The position numbers and the translations under genes are program-made. A DNA stretch of 64,000 bases from Aquibacillus sediminis (GTDB lineage Bacteria; Bacillota; Bacilli; Bacillales; Amphibacillaceae): the NCBI RefSeq assembly GCF_005870085.1, contig NZ_SZNM01000001.1, positions 186,001 to 250,000 on the forward strand. Reading direction: 5' to 3'. Numbering within the stretch: position 1 is the first letter of the stretch; each line of letters begins with the position of its first letter. Positions 17,986 to 29,629 of this stretch are shown here, in pieces. Under the pieces are notes generated by a model that saw only the letters and a program-made list of their open reading frames with translations, was not told the DNA's origin and did no database searches.

Positions 17986-18626
17986 TTTCTTATGTTATCC
18001 ATTGCCTGCTGTCGATCCTGTTTATTGAAGACCGCACTTCCAGCAACTAGTACGTCAACACCTGCTTGTTTACACTGTTTTGCAGTATCGGGATTTACCC
18101 CACCATCTACTTCGATTTCAAATGATAAGCCCAATTCCTTACGCCACATGCTAAGTGTGTTTGCTTTTTCAAGTACACTTGGTATAAACGCTTGCCCACC
18201 AAATCCTGGATTAACCGTCATGAGTAAGACAAGATCTACTTCAGATAAAATAGGCTTAATCAACTCTACTGGCGTAGCAGGGTTAATAACGACACCTGCC
18301 TTCACACCAGCATTTTTTATCATTTGCACCGTTCGATGCAGGTGTGTACATGTTTCTTGATGTACCGTAATAATATCCGCACCCGCTTTAACAAATTCAA
18401 TTACATATTGATCTGGATTTTCAATCATTAGATGAACATCTAATGGTAGAGACGTAATTGGGCGAATGGACTGAACTACTAGTGGGCCAATTGTAATATT
18501 AGGAACAAAGTGGCCATCCATAACATCTACATGGATATAATCTGCTCCACCTTTCTCAACATCTAGGATTTCTTCTTTTAAAATGGAAAAGTCTGCTGAT
18601 AAAATGGATGGTGCTATTTTTGTCAT
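17979..18626 (-). CDS. rpe: Ribulose-phosphate 3-epimerase
   Basis: Interconverts ribulose 5-phosphate and xylulose 5-phosphate in the pentose phosphate pathway, 215 residues. [13 protein letters not shown] at the N-terminus, [12 protein letters not shown] near 32-43, [16 protein letters not shown] near 133-148 and EVDGGVN near 172-178 are the TIM-barrel and metal-binding motifs. It starts 2 bp after the rsgA stop in the prpC-prkC-rsgA-rpe unit. Confidence 0.97.
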   Translation of the reverse strand: MTKIAPSILSADFSILKEEILDVEKGGADYIHVDVMDGHFVPNITIGPLVVQSIRPITSLPLDVHLMIENPDQYVIEFVKAGADIITVHQETCTHLHRTVQMIKNAGVKAGVVINPATPVELIKPILSEVDLVLLMTVNPGFGGQAFIPSVLEKANTLSMWRKELGLSFEIEVDGGVNPDTAKQCKQAGVDVLVAGSAVFNKQDRQQAMDNIRNA

Positions 18627-18628
18627 TG

Positions 18629-19510
18629 TTAATACCTCGGCTTTCTATTTTGTATCTCTTCTAAAAATTGTAGGTAATGTTGATAACGATAAGTTGGTAT
18701 TTCTCCGTTCTCTACAGCTAGTTTAACCGCACATTTCGGCTCTTTGTGATGCATGCACCCTCTAAATTTACACGCATGCTTTCGTTCCCTCATTTCTGGA
18801 AAACAATCTGGTACGTCTTCTATTTGTAATTCATTAAACTCTAATGAACTAAAACCAGGTGTATCGGCGACAAGTCCATCATTTACTTCAATTAACTCTA
18901 CATGACGAGTTGTGTGTTTCCCTCTTCCAAGGCTTTCTGATATTTCATTGGTTTCTAATTTCAACTGTGGGTTAATTGCATTTAATATAGAAGACTTCCC
19001 TACACCAGATTGACCTGCTATAACCGAAATTTTCCCTTTAAAATGACGAACTGCTTGCTTGATCTCATCTAACTGCTTGATCGAAACAGATTCAACCACA
19101 TAGCCAATTTGTTCATAATCCTGTTTATATTGGGCAATTTGGCTTTCTTTTTCGTCATCAATTGTATCCATTTTTGAAATGATGATCATAGGCTCTATAT
19201 GTTTCGATTCAATTAATACTAGAAAGCGATCTAACAGTAATGTGCTAAAATTAGGTTGAGTGGCGGACACAACAATTACAGCTTGATCAATATTAGCTAT
19301 AGGTGGCCTAACAAGTTCATTCTTTCGTGGTTTTATTGCTAGAATATAGCCTTCCCCTGGATTACTTTCTTCAAATTCAACCTGATCACCAACCAATGGG
19401 GTAACTTTATTTTTTCTTAAAACTCCTCTACCCCGGCATTGATAACGGTCTTCACCACTTTGCACATAATAAAACCCACTCAATGCTTTTACGATTTTAC
19501 CCTCTGCCAT
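18629..19510 (-). CDS. rsgA: Ribosome small subunit GTPase RsgA
   Basis: Circularly permuted GTPase assisting late 30S maturation (YloQ/CpgA), 293 residues. OB domain at 1-65; G4-like SKMD near 110; then the P-loop [11 protein letters not shown] near 167 and DTPGFSS near 213, the permuted order. The C-terminal zinc knuckle has Cys and His ligands in [17 protein letters not shown]. In related species CpgA is phosphorylated by PrkC, encoded directly upstream. Confidence 0.96.
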   Translation of the reverse strand: MAEGKIVKALSGFYYVQSGEDRYQCRGRGVLRKNKVTPLVGDQVEFEESNPGEGYILAIKPRKNELVRPPIANIDQAVIVVSATQPNFSTLLLDRFLVLIESKHIEPMIIISKMDTIDDEKESQIAQYKQDYEQIGYVVESVSIKQLDEIKQAVRHFKGKISVIAGQSGVGKSSILNAINPQLKLETNEISESLGRGKHTTRHVELIEVNDGLVADTPGFSSLEFNELQIEDVPDCFPEMRERKHACKFRGCMHHKEPKCAVKLAVENGEIPTYRYQHYLQFLEEIQNRKPRY

Positions 19511-19514
19511 TCAT

Positions 19515-21503
19515 TCACTCACCTTCCACTTCTTCGTATGTGACTGTTTCTTCCGTTACATCTTCAGGTGTCTCCACTTTATATGTCGCCTCTCCATTTG
19601 CTGGGATGACTAGTTCGATTGTAGTCGACCAATCTTCCTGTATCGACCTTGTTTCAACAGGCTCTGCATACGTACGATTTAAGTCATTTACATAAATACG
19701 CACTTCCTGTGGTGGTCCATTACCATTTTGATTACCCTCAGTGTATGGAACATCAATTTCAACAGAATGTGTAATTGGTGGAATATCTTCTGGACCTAAT
19801 GAAATAACAATTTCAACATCTGACCGTTGCTCCACTTGTGTAAAGGCATCTGGTTGTTGTCGAATAACTTTGCCTTCTTCCACTTCATCCGAATATTCCT
19901 CTGTTATCGTTGCATTTAGATTTTCATTATCTAAATAGGTGACAGCTTCTTGTTGTGTTAAGTCCTCTAGTGATTGTAATGTTACTGGTTCAGGTCCTTT
20001 ACTCACTTCAAAAATAACATTAGTTTCCTCTGGTACTACCTGTTTATTTGGTGACGGTACTTGGGTTAAGATTTGATCTTCTGGTTCATCATCAAATTGT
20101 CTGTATATCCGAATATCTGTATCGTCAAATCCCAACTGATTTAAAATACTAGTCACTTGATTAATATCTCGACCAACATAATTATCAAAAGCTATTTTTT
20201 CTTTACCAAGACTTGAATAAACAGTAACGGTATCACCTTCTTTTACCGTTCTCCCTTCCGATGGTGCTGTTTTTATTACCATTCCTTCTTCCACTTCATC
20301 ATTATGCTCCGTTTTTCGTTCCACATTTAATTGTAAATCGTTAAGTTGATCATAGGCTTCCTCATACTCCATTCCCTCTACCGACGGAATGGTAACATCT
20401 TTTGGTTGGAATAAACCTGGAATAATAAATAATGCAGAGATGATCGATCCTAATACAACAAACAAAAGAATGGACACCGTAATAATTACTTTCTTACGTT
20501 TCTTTTCTACTTTATCGTTATCCTGATTCTTCGTTTCAAGGTGTGGATTTGTATGATCAGAAGTTACAATCGTATCTTGAGTTGTTTTATGTTCTTTAAA
20601 TGTTTGGTCTGTAATAATTGGAATAGCTTTCGTTGCCTCACCTTGGTCTTCAGGAGGTGTGAAGATTTCCTCATCCAAACGATCAGGATCAAGTGCTGTT
20701 TCCAATTCTTCATGCAATTCATCTACTGAATAATAGCGATGAAATGGATCTTTTGCTGTTGCTTTTAATACGACATTTTCTACACTTTGAGGTAAATTAG
20801 GATTCCATCTCCTTATTGACGGTGTATTACTCTGCAAATGTTTTAAAGCAATTGATACTGCAGACTGACCTGAGAAAGGAAGTCTGCCGGTAAGGAGTTC
20901 AAATAATACGATCCCTAAAGAATAAATATCGGATTTTTTATTTGCCATTCCTCCACGAGCTTGTTCAGGTGATAAATAATGAACAGAACCTAATACAGAA
21001 TTCGTTTGTGTTAAGGATGTTGCACTTAACGCTACTGCAATTCCAAAATCGGTTACCTTCACTTGTCCAAATGGATTTATTAAGATGTTTTGTGGCTTGA
21101 TGTCTCGGTGAACAATATCATTTTCATGGGCGTGTGAAATAGCAGATGTGACTTGCTTCATGATATCTATCGATTCTTGGACCTCAATTGGACCATACAT
21201 CTGTATGTACTTTTTCAGAGTCATGCCTTCCACATATTCCATCACCATATAATAGATATTATCCTCTTCACCTACATCATAAATATTAACAATGTTTGGG
21301 TGTGCAAGACTTGTTGCAGATTGCGCTTCTCGATGAAAACGAGCTATAAACTCTTCATCATTGGCATACTCTAACCGTAATACCTTAATGGCAACTTCTC
21401 GATCAAGAATGATGTCTCTGGCGAGGTAAACATTCGCCATACCTCCCCCGCCGATCATCTTCTTAACCTTATATCTTTCGTTCAATATTTCGCGGTCCAA
21501 CAT
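19515..21503 (-). CDS. prkC: Serine/threonine protein kinase PrkC with PASTA repeats
   Basis: Membrane Hanks-type kinase sensing muropeptides/lipid II, 662 residues. Cytosolic kinase domain at about 10-270: GGGGMANVYLA loop, invariant Lys in VAIKVL, HRDIKPQN, DFGIA and SPEQARG. A single membrane helix lies near 340-362. Outside are three PASTA units (about 367-435, 436-505, 506-572) and a 90-residue Ig-like tail, the same layout as Bacillus subtilis PrkC. The start follows the prpC stop with no gap (TAAATG). Confidence 0.97.
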   Translation of the reverse strand: MLDREILNERYKVKKMIGGGGMANVYLARDIILDREVAIKVLRLEYANDEEFIARFHREAQSATSLAHPNIVNIYDVGEEDNIYYMVMEYVEGMTLKKYIQMYGPIEVQESIDIMKQVTSAISHAHENDIVHRDIKPQNILINPFGQVKVTDFGIAVALSATSLTQTNSVLGSVHYLSPEQARGGMANKKSDIYSLGIVLFELLTGRLPFSGQSAVSIALKHLQSNTPSIRRWNPNLPQSVENVVLKATAKDPFHRYYSVDELHEELETALDPDRLDEEIFTPPEDQGEATKAIPIITDQTFKEHKTTQDTIVTSDHTNPHLETKNQDNDKVEKKRKKVIITVSILLFVVLGSIISALFIIPGLFQPKDVTIPSVEGMEYEEAYDQLNDLQLNVERKTEHNDEVEEGMVIKTAPSEGRTVKEGDTVTVYSSLGKEKIAFDNYVGRDINQVTSILNQLGFDDTDIRIYRQFDDEPEDQILTQVPSPNKQVVPEETNVIFEVSKGPEPVTLQSLEDLTQQEAVTYLDNENLNATITEEYSDEVEEGKVIRQQPDAFTQVEQRSDVEIVISLGPEDIPPITHSVEIDVPYTEGNQNGNGPPQEVRIYVNDLNRTYAEPVETRSIQEDWSTTIELVIPANGEATYKVETPEDVTEETVTYEEVEGE

Positions 21504-22259
21504 TTATGATTCACCTACTTCCTGTGAATCTCGATATTGAACTAATGCCACTGAAATATTATCCTCGCCACCGCGTTCATTCGCTTTATTAACAAGACTT
21601 TGCAATGTCCCCTGTATCGTATCCATTTCTTTAATAGATGTTTTCAACTCTTCTGTTTCTAATTTGTTTGATAAGCCATCAGAACATAATACTAGTGTAT
21701 CACCTTTATCCCATCCAATTGTTTGTATATCAGGTCTACTATCTAACTCTGTACCTAACGCCTTCAACAGTACATTTTTCCTCGGGTGATACTCAGCATC
21801 TTCCTTTGAGATCTGACCATTACGAACTAGTTCATTTACTAAAGAATGGTCTTCTGTTACTTGTTTAAATCCCTGTTCATTATATAAATAACATCTACTA
21901 TCACCGATATGACCGATAGAAATAAAATCAGCTGTACAAATAGCCGCAACAATAGTGGTTCCCATACCTTTACATTCTTCATGATTCTGTGCATGATGAT
22001 AAATACTATTATTCGTTTCCATGATAGCATCTAGTAACCATGCTTCAGCTTCATCAGGACTTGTAAAAAAATTTGTTGTTTCCCATTTTTTATTTAAGCC
22101 TTCAATCACCATATTACTTGCGACATCCCCAGCTTGGTGTCCTCCCATTCCATCTGCAATAACTACTAAAATTTGATGATTAGCATTTTTAAAAACGCCA
22201 CCTGCATCTTCATTGTGATTTCTTACACGACCTTGATCTGTTAAAAAGTAAGCGTCCAT
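21504..22259 (-). CDS. prpC: PP2C-type protein phosphatase PrpC
   Basis: Manganese-dependent serine/threonine phosphatase that reverses PrkC signalling, 251 residues. IADGMGGHQAGDVAS, IGHIGDSRCYLY, LCSDGLSN and GGEDNISVALV contain the aspartates that bind the metal pair. The frame extends eight codons upstream, but AGGTGA stands before the ATG at 22259, which gives the family start MDAYFLTDQGRVRNHNED. Confidence 0.96.
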   Translation of the reverse strand: MDAYFLTDQGRVRNHNEDAGGVFKNANHQILVVIADGMGGHQAGDVASNMVIEGLNKKWETTNFFTSPDEAEAWLLDAIMETNNSIYHHAQNHEECKGMGTTIVAAICTADFISIGHIGDSRCYLYNEQGFKQVTEDHSLVNELVRNGQISKEDAEYHPRKNVLLKALGTELDSRPDIQTIGWDKGDTLVLCSDGLSNKLETEELKTSIKEMDTIQGTLQSLVNKANERGGEDNISVALVQYRDSQEVGES

Positions 22260-22335
22260 TATTTCACCTCGTCTCCTCTTCACACTACACTATTTAAGTG
22301 TATCGGTCAGCTAGTTCAAAATAAACTTATTTGGA

Positions 22336-23685
22336 TTAGCTAGTTTTTATCAAACGTGTTAAAAAGAATCCATCCGTATTAAAATCTTGTGGAAATAATT
22401 GCAACCCTAACGAGGAGATCCCTTCTATATGTTGCAATGATTCTGGTAACTCTTCAAAAAATTGTTGATCCATTTCAAATTCTGGATGACGCTCTACAAA
22501 CTGTTGAATAATCTGTTCATTTTCATGTTTATCAACTGTACAGGTACTATAAACAAGTTTACCATCTTTTTTTAATAGTGGGGCCACACTTTCAATCAAT
22601 TCTAACTGAATGGATGCTAATTTTTCTATATCTTCCTCTGACTTATTATATTTAATATCTGGTTTACCTCTTAGCACACCTAAACCAGAACATGGCGCAT
22701 CTAATAAAATCCGATCAAATGATTCTGTATCATGCAAGGTGTCTAACTTCCTTGAATCAGCTTGTTTCGCATTAATAATAGTTAGTTCAAGTTCCATCGC
22801 TTTTTTCGTAACTAACTTAGCCTTTTTGTCATGCAAATCATAGGCATGAACTTCACCTATATTATTCATTTTTTCAGCGATATGAGTCGTTTTGCCACCC
22901 GGTGCACTACAAGCATCTAAAACCTTCATCCCCTGTTTCACTTCTAACATTTCTGCAACTAACATCGAACTTTGATCCTGCACAGTTAAGTAAGATTGCT
23001 TAAACAATTCACTCTTTAAAATATTTCCTTTAATTACAATTATTCCCTGAGTTGAAATGGTAGATGGTTCCACTTCAAACCCTTCATTTGTTAGCTTAGT
23101 AATCGCTTCTTTCCTCGTAATCTTTAAAGGTTGGACTCGAACACTTAACGGTTTGTGCTTTAGATTCGTTTGACACATGATCTCCGTTGTCTTCATTCCA
23201 TACATATCGGTCCAACGACGCACAAGCCAAAGCGGATGGCTTGTTTCCAAACTAATTCGTTTCACTTGATCATCCACCTTGGATAGATCCGGTAGACCTT
23301 TTCGCTGGACATTACGTAAAACACCATTTACAAATGATGAAATCCCTTTATGACCACGTTTTTTGGCAATTTCAACAGACTCATGTAATATGGCATGGTC
23401 TGGTACTTTATCTAAGTATTCCATTTGATAGATGGACATATATAACAACCACTTTACCCATGCTTGCATTTTTTTCTTTCGGTCAACAAAACTGAACACA
23501 AAATATTCAAGAGTTAATTTTCTTTGAATCGTACCATAGACTATTTCCGTTAACAATGCTTCATCTTTGCCGCTTAAACCCTTATTTGCAATGGCATGGT
23601 CGACCATTAAGTGACTATACCCGCCTTTTTCACCTACTCGTACTAAGATATCTAACGCTGTGTTTCGTAGTATGTATTTGGTCAT
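22336..23685 (-). CDS. rsmB: 16S rRNA (cytosine-967-C5)-methyltransferase RsmB
   Basis: 449 residues. An N-terminal NusB-like RNA-binding domain (about 1-140) is followed by a SAM-dependent Rossmann domain: VLDACSAPGGKTTHIAEKM near 258-276, DAPCSGLGVLRGKPD near 325, and YSTCTV with the catalytic cysteine near 381. Start lies one base after the fmt stop, so it is coupled to fmt. Confidence 0.96.
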   Translation of the reverse strand: MTKYILRNTALDILVRVGEKGGYSHLMVDHAIANKGLSGKDEALLTEIVYGTIQRKLTLEYFVFSFVDRKKKMQAWVKWLLYMSIYQMEYLDKVPDHAILHESVEIAKKRGHKGISSFVNGVLRNVQRKGLPDLSKVDDQVKRISLETSHPLWLVRRWTDMYGMKTTEIMCQTNLKHKPLSVRVQPLKITRKEAITKLTNEGFEVEPSTISTQGIIVIKGNILKSELFKQSYLTVQDQSSMLVAEMLEVKQGMKVLDACSAPGGKTTHIAEKMNNIGEVHAYDLHDKKAKLVTKKAMELELTIINAKQADSRKLDTLHDTESFDRILLDAPCSGLGVLRGKPDIKYNKSEEDIEKLASIQLELIESVAPLLKKDGKLVYSTCTVDKHENEQIIQQFVERHPEFEMDQQFFEELPESLQHIEGISSLGLQLFPQDFNTDGFFLTRLIKTS

Positions 23686-23686
23686 A

Positions 23687-24625
23687 TTACTCTCCTAACT
23701 TTTCCCCTATCTTTGTTACGCTTCCTGTTCCTCTTAGAAAGTCACCAGCGTCCATCCGTTTTTTACCTGCCGGTTGAATACTCGTAATTTTGATCCCTTT
23801 GCCATCTCCACACGCAACAATCATTCCATCATCAGTTAACTTAACAATTTCCCCTGGTTCAGCTCGATAGCCTTCATTCGTTTCTTCTCCCCACCATATT
23901 TTCACATTCTTATTATGTAGCGTTGTAAAGGCTACCGGCCATGGGTGAAGACCACGTATATGATTGTAAATTTCCCTACTAGGTCGTTCCCAATTAATTT
24001 TCTCTTGTTCCCTAGTTATATTGTACGCATAAGTTGCCATTTCATCATTTTGTTTTTGTCTTTCACTCTTGCCATTTAATAAATCTGGTAGTGTTTGATG
24101 CAGGAGTTCTGCTCCAGCTTGACTTAATTTATCGTGTAACGTACCTACATGGTCATCGTTCGTAATAGGTACTGAGACTTGACTTATCATATCACCAGCA
24201 TCTAATTGTTCTACCATATACATGATGGTAACCCCTGTCTCAGTTTTCCCTTGTAAAATTGCATAGTGAATAGGTGCGCCACCACGAAGTTCTGGTAATA
24301 GCGATGCATGAACATTAATACAACCATATATTGGGCCTTCTAATAGTGGTTTCGGTAGTATTTGTCCAAAAGCAGCAGTTACGATAATATCTGGTTGATA
24401 ATCTAATACCGTTTGGTAATCATGTTTTATTTTTTCTGGTTGAAACACTGGAATACCATGTTTTTCTGCTTCAACCTTTACAGGTGGGGGTGTTAACGTT
24501 TTTTTTCTCCCTTTTGGTCTGTCTGGTTGGGTAACCACCACAACAACCTCGAAATCATCTTGAATTAACTGTTGTAAAATTGGAACAGCAAAATCTGGTG
24601 TTCCCATAAAAGCAATTTTTTTCAT
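23687..24625 (-). CDS. fmt: Methionyl-tRNA formyltransferase
   Basis: Formylates initiator Met-tRNA, 312 residues. [11 protein letters not shown] at 8-18, AAFGQILP near 88 and the formyl-transfer loop [17 protein letters not shown] near 107-123 are diagnostic. It directly follows priA (15 bp); the peptide deformylase gene normally found between these two in Bacillus is not here. Confidence 0.97.
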   Translation of the reverse strand: MKKIAFMGTPDFAVPILQQLIQDDFEVVVVVTQPDRPKGRKKTLTPPPVKVEAEKHGIPVFQPEKIKHDYQTVLDYQPDIIVTAAFGQILPKPLLEGPIYGCINVHASLLPELRGGAPIHYAILQGKTETGVTIMYMVEQLDAGDMISQVSVPITNDDHVGTLHDKLSQAGAELLHQTLPDLLNGKSERQKQNDEMATYAYNITREQEKINWERPSREIYNHIRGLHPWPVAFTTLHNKNVKIWWGEETNEGYRAEPGEIVKLTDDGMIVACGDGKGIKITSIQPAGKKRMDAGDFLRGTGSVTKIGEKLGE

Positions 24626-24640
24626 GATCCTACTCCTTTA

Positions 24641-27049
24641 TTACATCAATTGATAAGGTTGTAAATCAACACTTATTAACAACTCATTTTTCTGTATATC
24701 TGTTTGGTAATGCGCTAAAATTTTTTGTATGATCTTGCGTTGGTTCGGTTCATTTTTGTATTTTATCATGCATTGATAACGATATCTATCTTTGATTCTT
24801 GTTAGGGGTGAAGGGGTTGGCCCTAGAACAGTCGCTTGTGTTGATAAATATTTTAACATTAATTGTGTTATAGTTTGGGTGACCTCGATCACCTTCGCTT
24901 GGTTTGGATGAGAAACCGTAATTAAGGTTAAGAAGAAATATGGAGGATACTGAAACGTCTTCCTAATCTTCATTTCTTCCTGAAAGAAGGCTTCATAATC
25001 ATACTGACTAGCTAACTGAACACTATAATGTTCAGGTGTATAAGTTTGAATAATAACTTCTCCTGGTAACTGGTGCCGTCCTGCTCTGCCACTAACTTGA
25101 GTCAACAACTGAAACGTCTTTTCAGCTGCACGAAAATCAGGTAAGTTTAATAACGAATCAGCGGCTAACACTCCTACTAGTGTAACATTTGCAAAATCTA
25201 ACCCTTTTGCAATCATCTGTGTACCAAGAAGAATATCTGCTTGCTTGTTTGCAAACTGATTTAATAATTTTTCATGTGCACCTTTTCTTCTTGTAGTATC
25301 AACATCCATGCGTATAACACGACCTTCCGGTAACAACTGCTGCAACGCTTCTTCAACCTTCTGTGTTCCCGTACCAAAATAACGAATCATATCACTTTCA
25401 CATTCTGGACAAATCATTGGCATTTTTTCTTCATACGAACAGTAATGGCATTTTAAGCGTTCATTTCTACGATGATAGGTTAACGCAATATCACAATGCG
25501 GACAATTCATCACATGACCACAGTCCCGGCACATGACAAATGTTGAATATCCTCTTCGGTTTAAAAATAATACAATCTGTTCATTTCGTTGTAATCTTGC
25601 TTCCATTTGTTCTTTCAACTGTGTCGAAAACATCGTCCGATTTCCTGCATGTAATTCATCACGCATATCTACTAGTTTCACCGCAGGCATTGTCGCATTA
25701 TTCATTCGTTCTGAAAGTGTTAACAGTTGATAGACACCTTTTTTTGCTCTCGCAAACGATTCGAGCGTTGGGGTTGCACTTCCTAAAACAACTGGACAAT
25801 CATGTTGCCTACCACGAAAGATCGCTACATCCCGGGCATGATAACGTGGGTGGTCTTCTTGCTTATAACTTGTTTCATGCTCCTCATCAATAATAATAAT
25901 TCCAATATTTTCAAATGGGGCAAAGATTGCTGACCGTGCACCAACTGCTACTTTTACTTGTTTCCGTTGAATTTTTCTCCACTCATCAAATTTTTCACCT
26001 TTCGATAATGCACTATGTAATACAGCTACTTCAGATCCAAATCGTCCTTTAAAACGATCGACCATCTGCGGTGTTAAAGCTATCTCTGGAACAAGTACGA
26101 TTGCTTCCTTTCCTTGGTCAATCACTGTTTGAATTGATTGCAAATAAACTTCTGTCTTTCCACTACCAGTGACACCATGTAGCAAGAAAACCTCGTGTTG
26201 CCTTTGATTAATCGATGCATGAATAGGTTCAATTGCCGCTTGTTGTTGATTGGTTAATGGCAAGGGGGACGTTCTTGTAAATCGTCTTTCATCATACGGA
26301 TTTCGGTACACTTCTTGTTTAAAATCTATTAGGAACCCGCGATCAATAAGTGGCTTCAACGTCGATCTACTGGTCCCTAATTGCGCTAATAAGTCACTTT
26401 GTTTTATAGGGCCTGGTTGACTTGCCATAAAATGAAGAATATGTTTTTGTTTTGTTGCTTGCTTGGGCAAATTTTCGATTTCTTCATCTAGGTCAAATGA
26501 TTCATGATTGGCTTTTATCATCGTCATCTTTTTAACTGTTTCTTTGGAATGAACTAAATAATTCACTTCTATAATGCCATCGTTTATTGCTTGTTGAAGC
26601 GATGACAAACTCCCATTCCTAGATGTGAACTCCTCATAATCTATATTATCTCTCCCTGCGAAGATTTGTTCTAATCGTTCTGGCAACCCTTCTTCGGTTA
26701 ATCGTTGTAACTGTTTATGGTATTTTGCCTTTAACACTTGGGGTAACATAACTTGAAATGCTGAAATATAGAAACTTAATGTTTTTTCAGCCATCCATTT
26801 CCCCAACGTTAGTAACTCTTCTGTTAATACCGGGGTGACATCCATAACATCATCAATATTTTTTAACTTGTTAAACTCAGATTCGTCTGTAATCTCTAAA
26901 ACAAACCCCATAATTTTTCTAGGACCAAATGGTACAATCACCCGCATTCCTTTTTTCAAAGAACCTTTAAACCTATTTGGTATTTGATAATCAAAAACAT
27001 GGTTGGTTTGACTAGCCGGAACATCGACTACCACTCTGGCAATATTCAT
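24641..27049 (-). CDS. priA: Primosomal replication restart helicase PriA
   Basis: Reloads the replicative helicase at stalled forks, 802 residues. N-terminal DNA-binding domain; helicase motif I GVTGSGKTEVY near 295; DEEHETSYKQ box; and a zinc-binding insert with paired cysteines in CRDCGHVMNCPHC and CHYCSYE ... CPEC. C-terminal GRAGRHQLPG. Start overlaps the coaBC stop (ATGA). Confidence 0.97.
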   Translation of the reverse strand: MNIARVVVDVPASQTNHVFDYQIPNRFKGSLKKGMRVIVPFGPRKIMGFVLEITDESEFNKLKNIDDVMDVTPVLTEELLTLGKWMAEKTLSFYISAFQVMLPQVLKAKYHKQLQRLTEEGLPERLEQIFAGRDNIDYEEFTSRNGSLSSLQQAINDGIIEVNYLVHSKETVKKMTMIKANHESFDLDEEIENLPKQATKQKHILHFMASQPGPIKQSDLLAQLGTSRSTLKPLIDRGFLIDFKQEVYRNPYDERRFTRTSPLPLTNQQQAAIEPIHASINQRQHEVFLLHGVTGSGKTEVYLQSIQTVIDQGKEAIVLVPEIALTPQMVDRFKGRFGSEVAVLHSALSKGEKFDEWRKIQRKQVKVAVGARSAIFAPFENIGIIIIDEEHETSYKQEDHPRYHARDVAIFRGRQHDCPVVLGSATPTLESFARAKKGVYQLLTLSERMNNATMPAVKLVDMRDELHAGNRTMFSTQLKEQMEARLQRNEQIVLFLNRRGYSTFVMCRDCGHVMNCPHCDIALTYHRRNERLKCHYCSYEEKMPMICPECESDMIRYFGTGTQKVEEALQQLLPEGRVIRMDVDTTRRKGAHEKLLNQFANKQADILLGTQMIAKGLDFANVTLVGVLAADSLLNLPDFRAAEKTFQLLTQVSGRAGRHQLPGEVIIQTYTPEHYSVQLASQYDYEAFFQEEMKIRKTFQYPPYFFLTLITVSHPNQAKVIEVTQTITQLMLKYLSTQATVLGPTPSPLTRIKDRYRYQCMIKYKNEPNQRKIIQKILAHYQTDIQKNELLISVDLQPYQLM

Positions 27050-28251
27050 TTCAACTCATCCTCAAAGTCCGAACGAATGAATTGCAACAGTTGTTTAGCA
27101 ATTTCCGTTTTACTGGATAACGGAAGCGAAGATTTATCCCCTTTGCTATTTAAATATGTCACTACATTCGTATCTCCACCAAAACCAGCGCCATCAGTCG
27201 TAATATCATTAATGACAATGGCATCTAGATTTTTTTCGGTTAATTTTTTCTGACCATAGGTAATCGCATTGGATGATTCCGCTGCAAAACCGACTAAAAA
27301 TTGGTTTTGTTTTCTTTCCCCAAGTTCTTTTATAATATCTTTTGTCCGTTCCATCTCAATGGATAGATTGCCTTCGTCTTTTTTCATTTTTTGATCATAA
27401 ACAGTAGCTGGTCGGTAATCCGCAACAGCTGCAGCTTTTATTACGATATCTGCTTGCTGAAAGTGCACCATCATTTCTTGATACATTTCTTCCGCTGTTG
27501 TTATATCAATTCTGTTGACCCCGTTTGGAGTGGATAAATGCACTGGCCCTGCAACCAATGTTACATCAGCACCTAGTCGTGAAGCCTCAGAAGCTAACGC
27601 AAATCCCATTTTTCCAGAAGAATGATTGGTAAAAAAACGTACCGGATCAATACTCTCTATTGTTGGCCCAGCAGAGATTAGTACTTTTTTTCCTTTTAAT
27701 AATGGAGAGATGTTACTATCATTGCTTATTACATCAATGATTGTTTCAGGTTCTTCTAATCTCCCTTTCCCTACATAGCCACATGCCAAGTAACCACTAC
27801 CAGGTTCAATAAACTTATATCCCCACTTGTCCAGTTTGATCATGTTCTCTTGAACTGCTGGATGATTATACATATGTACATTCATCGCTGTTGCAATATA
27901 AACAGGTGCTTCTGTTGCAAGTAGTGTGGTGGATAACATATCATCGCCAATCCCATTTGCCAGTTTTCCGATCATGTTAGCAGTGGTGGGTGCAATAATA
28001 AAAATTGAGGCCCAGTCTGCTAAATCGATATGTGCAATTTTAGCTGGGTCTTTCTCATCAAATGTATCGGTATAAACTGGATTACGTGATAGCGCTTGAA
28101 AGGTTAGAGGAGAAACAAATTCTGTCGCATTTTTCGTCATGATTACTTTTACATTTGCCCCTTGCTGTGTCAATTTGCTTGTCAATGCACAAGCTTTATA
28201 AGCAGCGATACCACCCGATACACCTAAAACAACATTTTGATCTTTTAGCAT
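27046..28251 (-). CDS. coaBC: Phosphopantothenoylcysteine decarboxylase / phosphopantothenate-cysteine ligase
   Basis: Bifunctional coenzyme A biosynthesis enzyme, 401 residues. The N-terminal flavoprotein CoaC half (about 1-190) has GVSGGIAAYKAC, PTTANMIGKLANGIGDD and GYLACGYVGKGRL. The C-terminal CoaB half starts at ISAGPTIESIDPVRF and has NHSSGKMG and the KKDEG segment. Encoded between rpoZ and priA, the usual order. Confidence 0.97.
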   Translation of the reverse strand: MLKDQNVVLGVSGGIAAYKACALTSKLTQQGANVKVIMTKNATEFVSPLTFQALSRNPVYTDTFDEKDPAKIAHIDLADWASIFIIAPTTANMIGKLANGIGDDMLSTTLLATEAPVYIATAMNVHMYNHPAVQENMIKLDKWGYKFIEPGSGYLACGYVGKGRLEEPETIIDVISNDSNISPLLKGKKVLISAGPTIESIDPVRFFTNHSSGKMGFALASEASRLGADVTLVAGPVHLSTPNGVNRIDITTAEEMYQEMMVHFQQADIVIKAAAVADYRPATVYDQKMKKDEGNLSIEMERTKDIIKELGERKQNQFLVGFAAESSNAITYGQKKLTEKNLDAIVINDITTDGAGFGGDTNVVTYLNSKGDKSSLPLSSKTEIAKQLLQFIRSDFEDELK

Positions 28252-28309
28252 TTTAACTGGTTTCTCCTTCCAATTAGTAATTACATATTTGTACCAAACT
28301 CAAATAAAT

Positions 28310-28344
28310 TAACCCTCGCTAGCAAGAGAGCAGAACGAGGGTTA
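28310..28344 (-). terminator. Hairpin between rpoZ and coaBC, possible weak terminator
   Basis: taaccctcg ... cgagggtta forms a 9-bp stem with a 17-base loop. On the minus strand it is followed by TTAATTTATTTG, a loose T-rich tract, so partial termination or an RNA-processing site is possible. Confidence 0.5.
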
Positions 28345-28390
28345 GCATACCACTTAGTTTTGTGATATTCGTTATATGATTGGTATTTTC

Positions 28391-29226
<836 letters not shown>

Positions 29227-29487
29227 CTATTCGTCAGAAATCTCTTCATGACTGATTACGCGTTGTCCTACCGTTTCTGGCTGAACAGCAGATAACACAA
29301 CATGATCACTATCAGTAATAATAACTGCTCTTGTACGTCTTCCATATGTAGCATCTACTAATTTATCATTATCTCTTGCAACTGTGATAATTCTTTTAAT
29401 CGGTGCTGATTCAGGTGATACGATAGATATAATCCGATTTGCTGATACTACATTACCAAAACCAATATTTATTAAACGTAAACTCAT
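29227..29487 (-). CDS. remA: Biofilm matrix regulator RemA (DUF370)
   Basis: 86-residue DNA-binding regulator that activates matrix operons in Bacillus subtilis; acts as an oligomeric ring. [21 protein letters not shown] at the start and [18 protein letters not shown] near 55-72 are diagnostic of UPF0296. The frame extends 13 codons upstream, but AGGGGGAAC precedes the ATG at 29487. Confidence 0.94.
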   Translation of the reverse strand: MSLRLINIGFGNVVSANRIISIVSPESAPIKRIITVARDNDKLVDATYGRRTRAVIITDSDHVVLSAVQPETVGQRVISHEEISDE

Positions 29488-29591
29488 CGTAGTTCCCCCT
29501 CTAAGTGTGTACGTTTTTATACACATCTATAATATCGAAATGTATTTTTTCTATCTATATTACCATTACTTGGATAATGCGCACAAATTTT

Positions 29592-29620
29592 ATTATAATA
29601 TATGAATTGTATCCTTGGAA
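29592..29620 (-). promoter_or_regulatory. Candidate promoter for remA-gmk-rpoZ
   Basis: Minus-strand TTCCAA (29615-29620) and a perfect TATAAT (29592-29597) with 17-bp spacing, about 105 bp before remA and just after the yloC stop. Confidence 0.45.
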
Positions 29621-29629
29621 ACAAATAAC

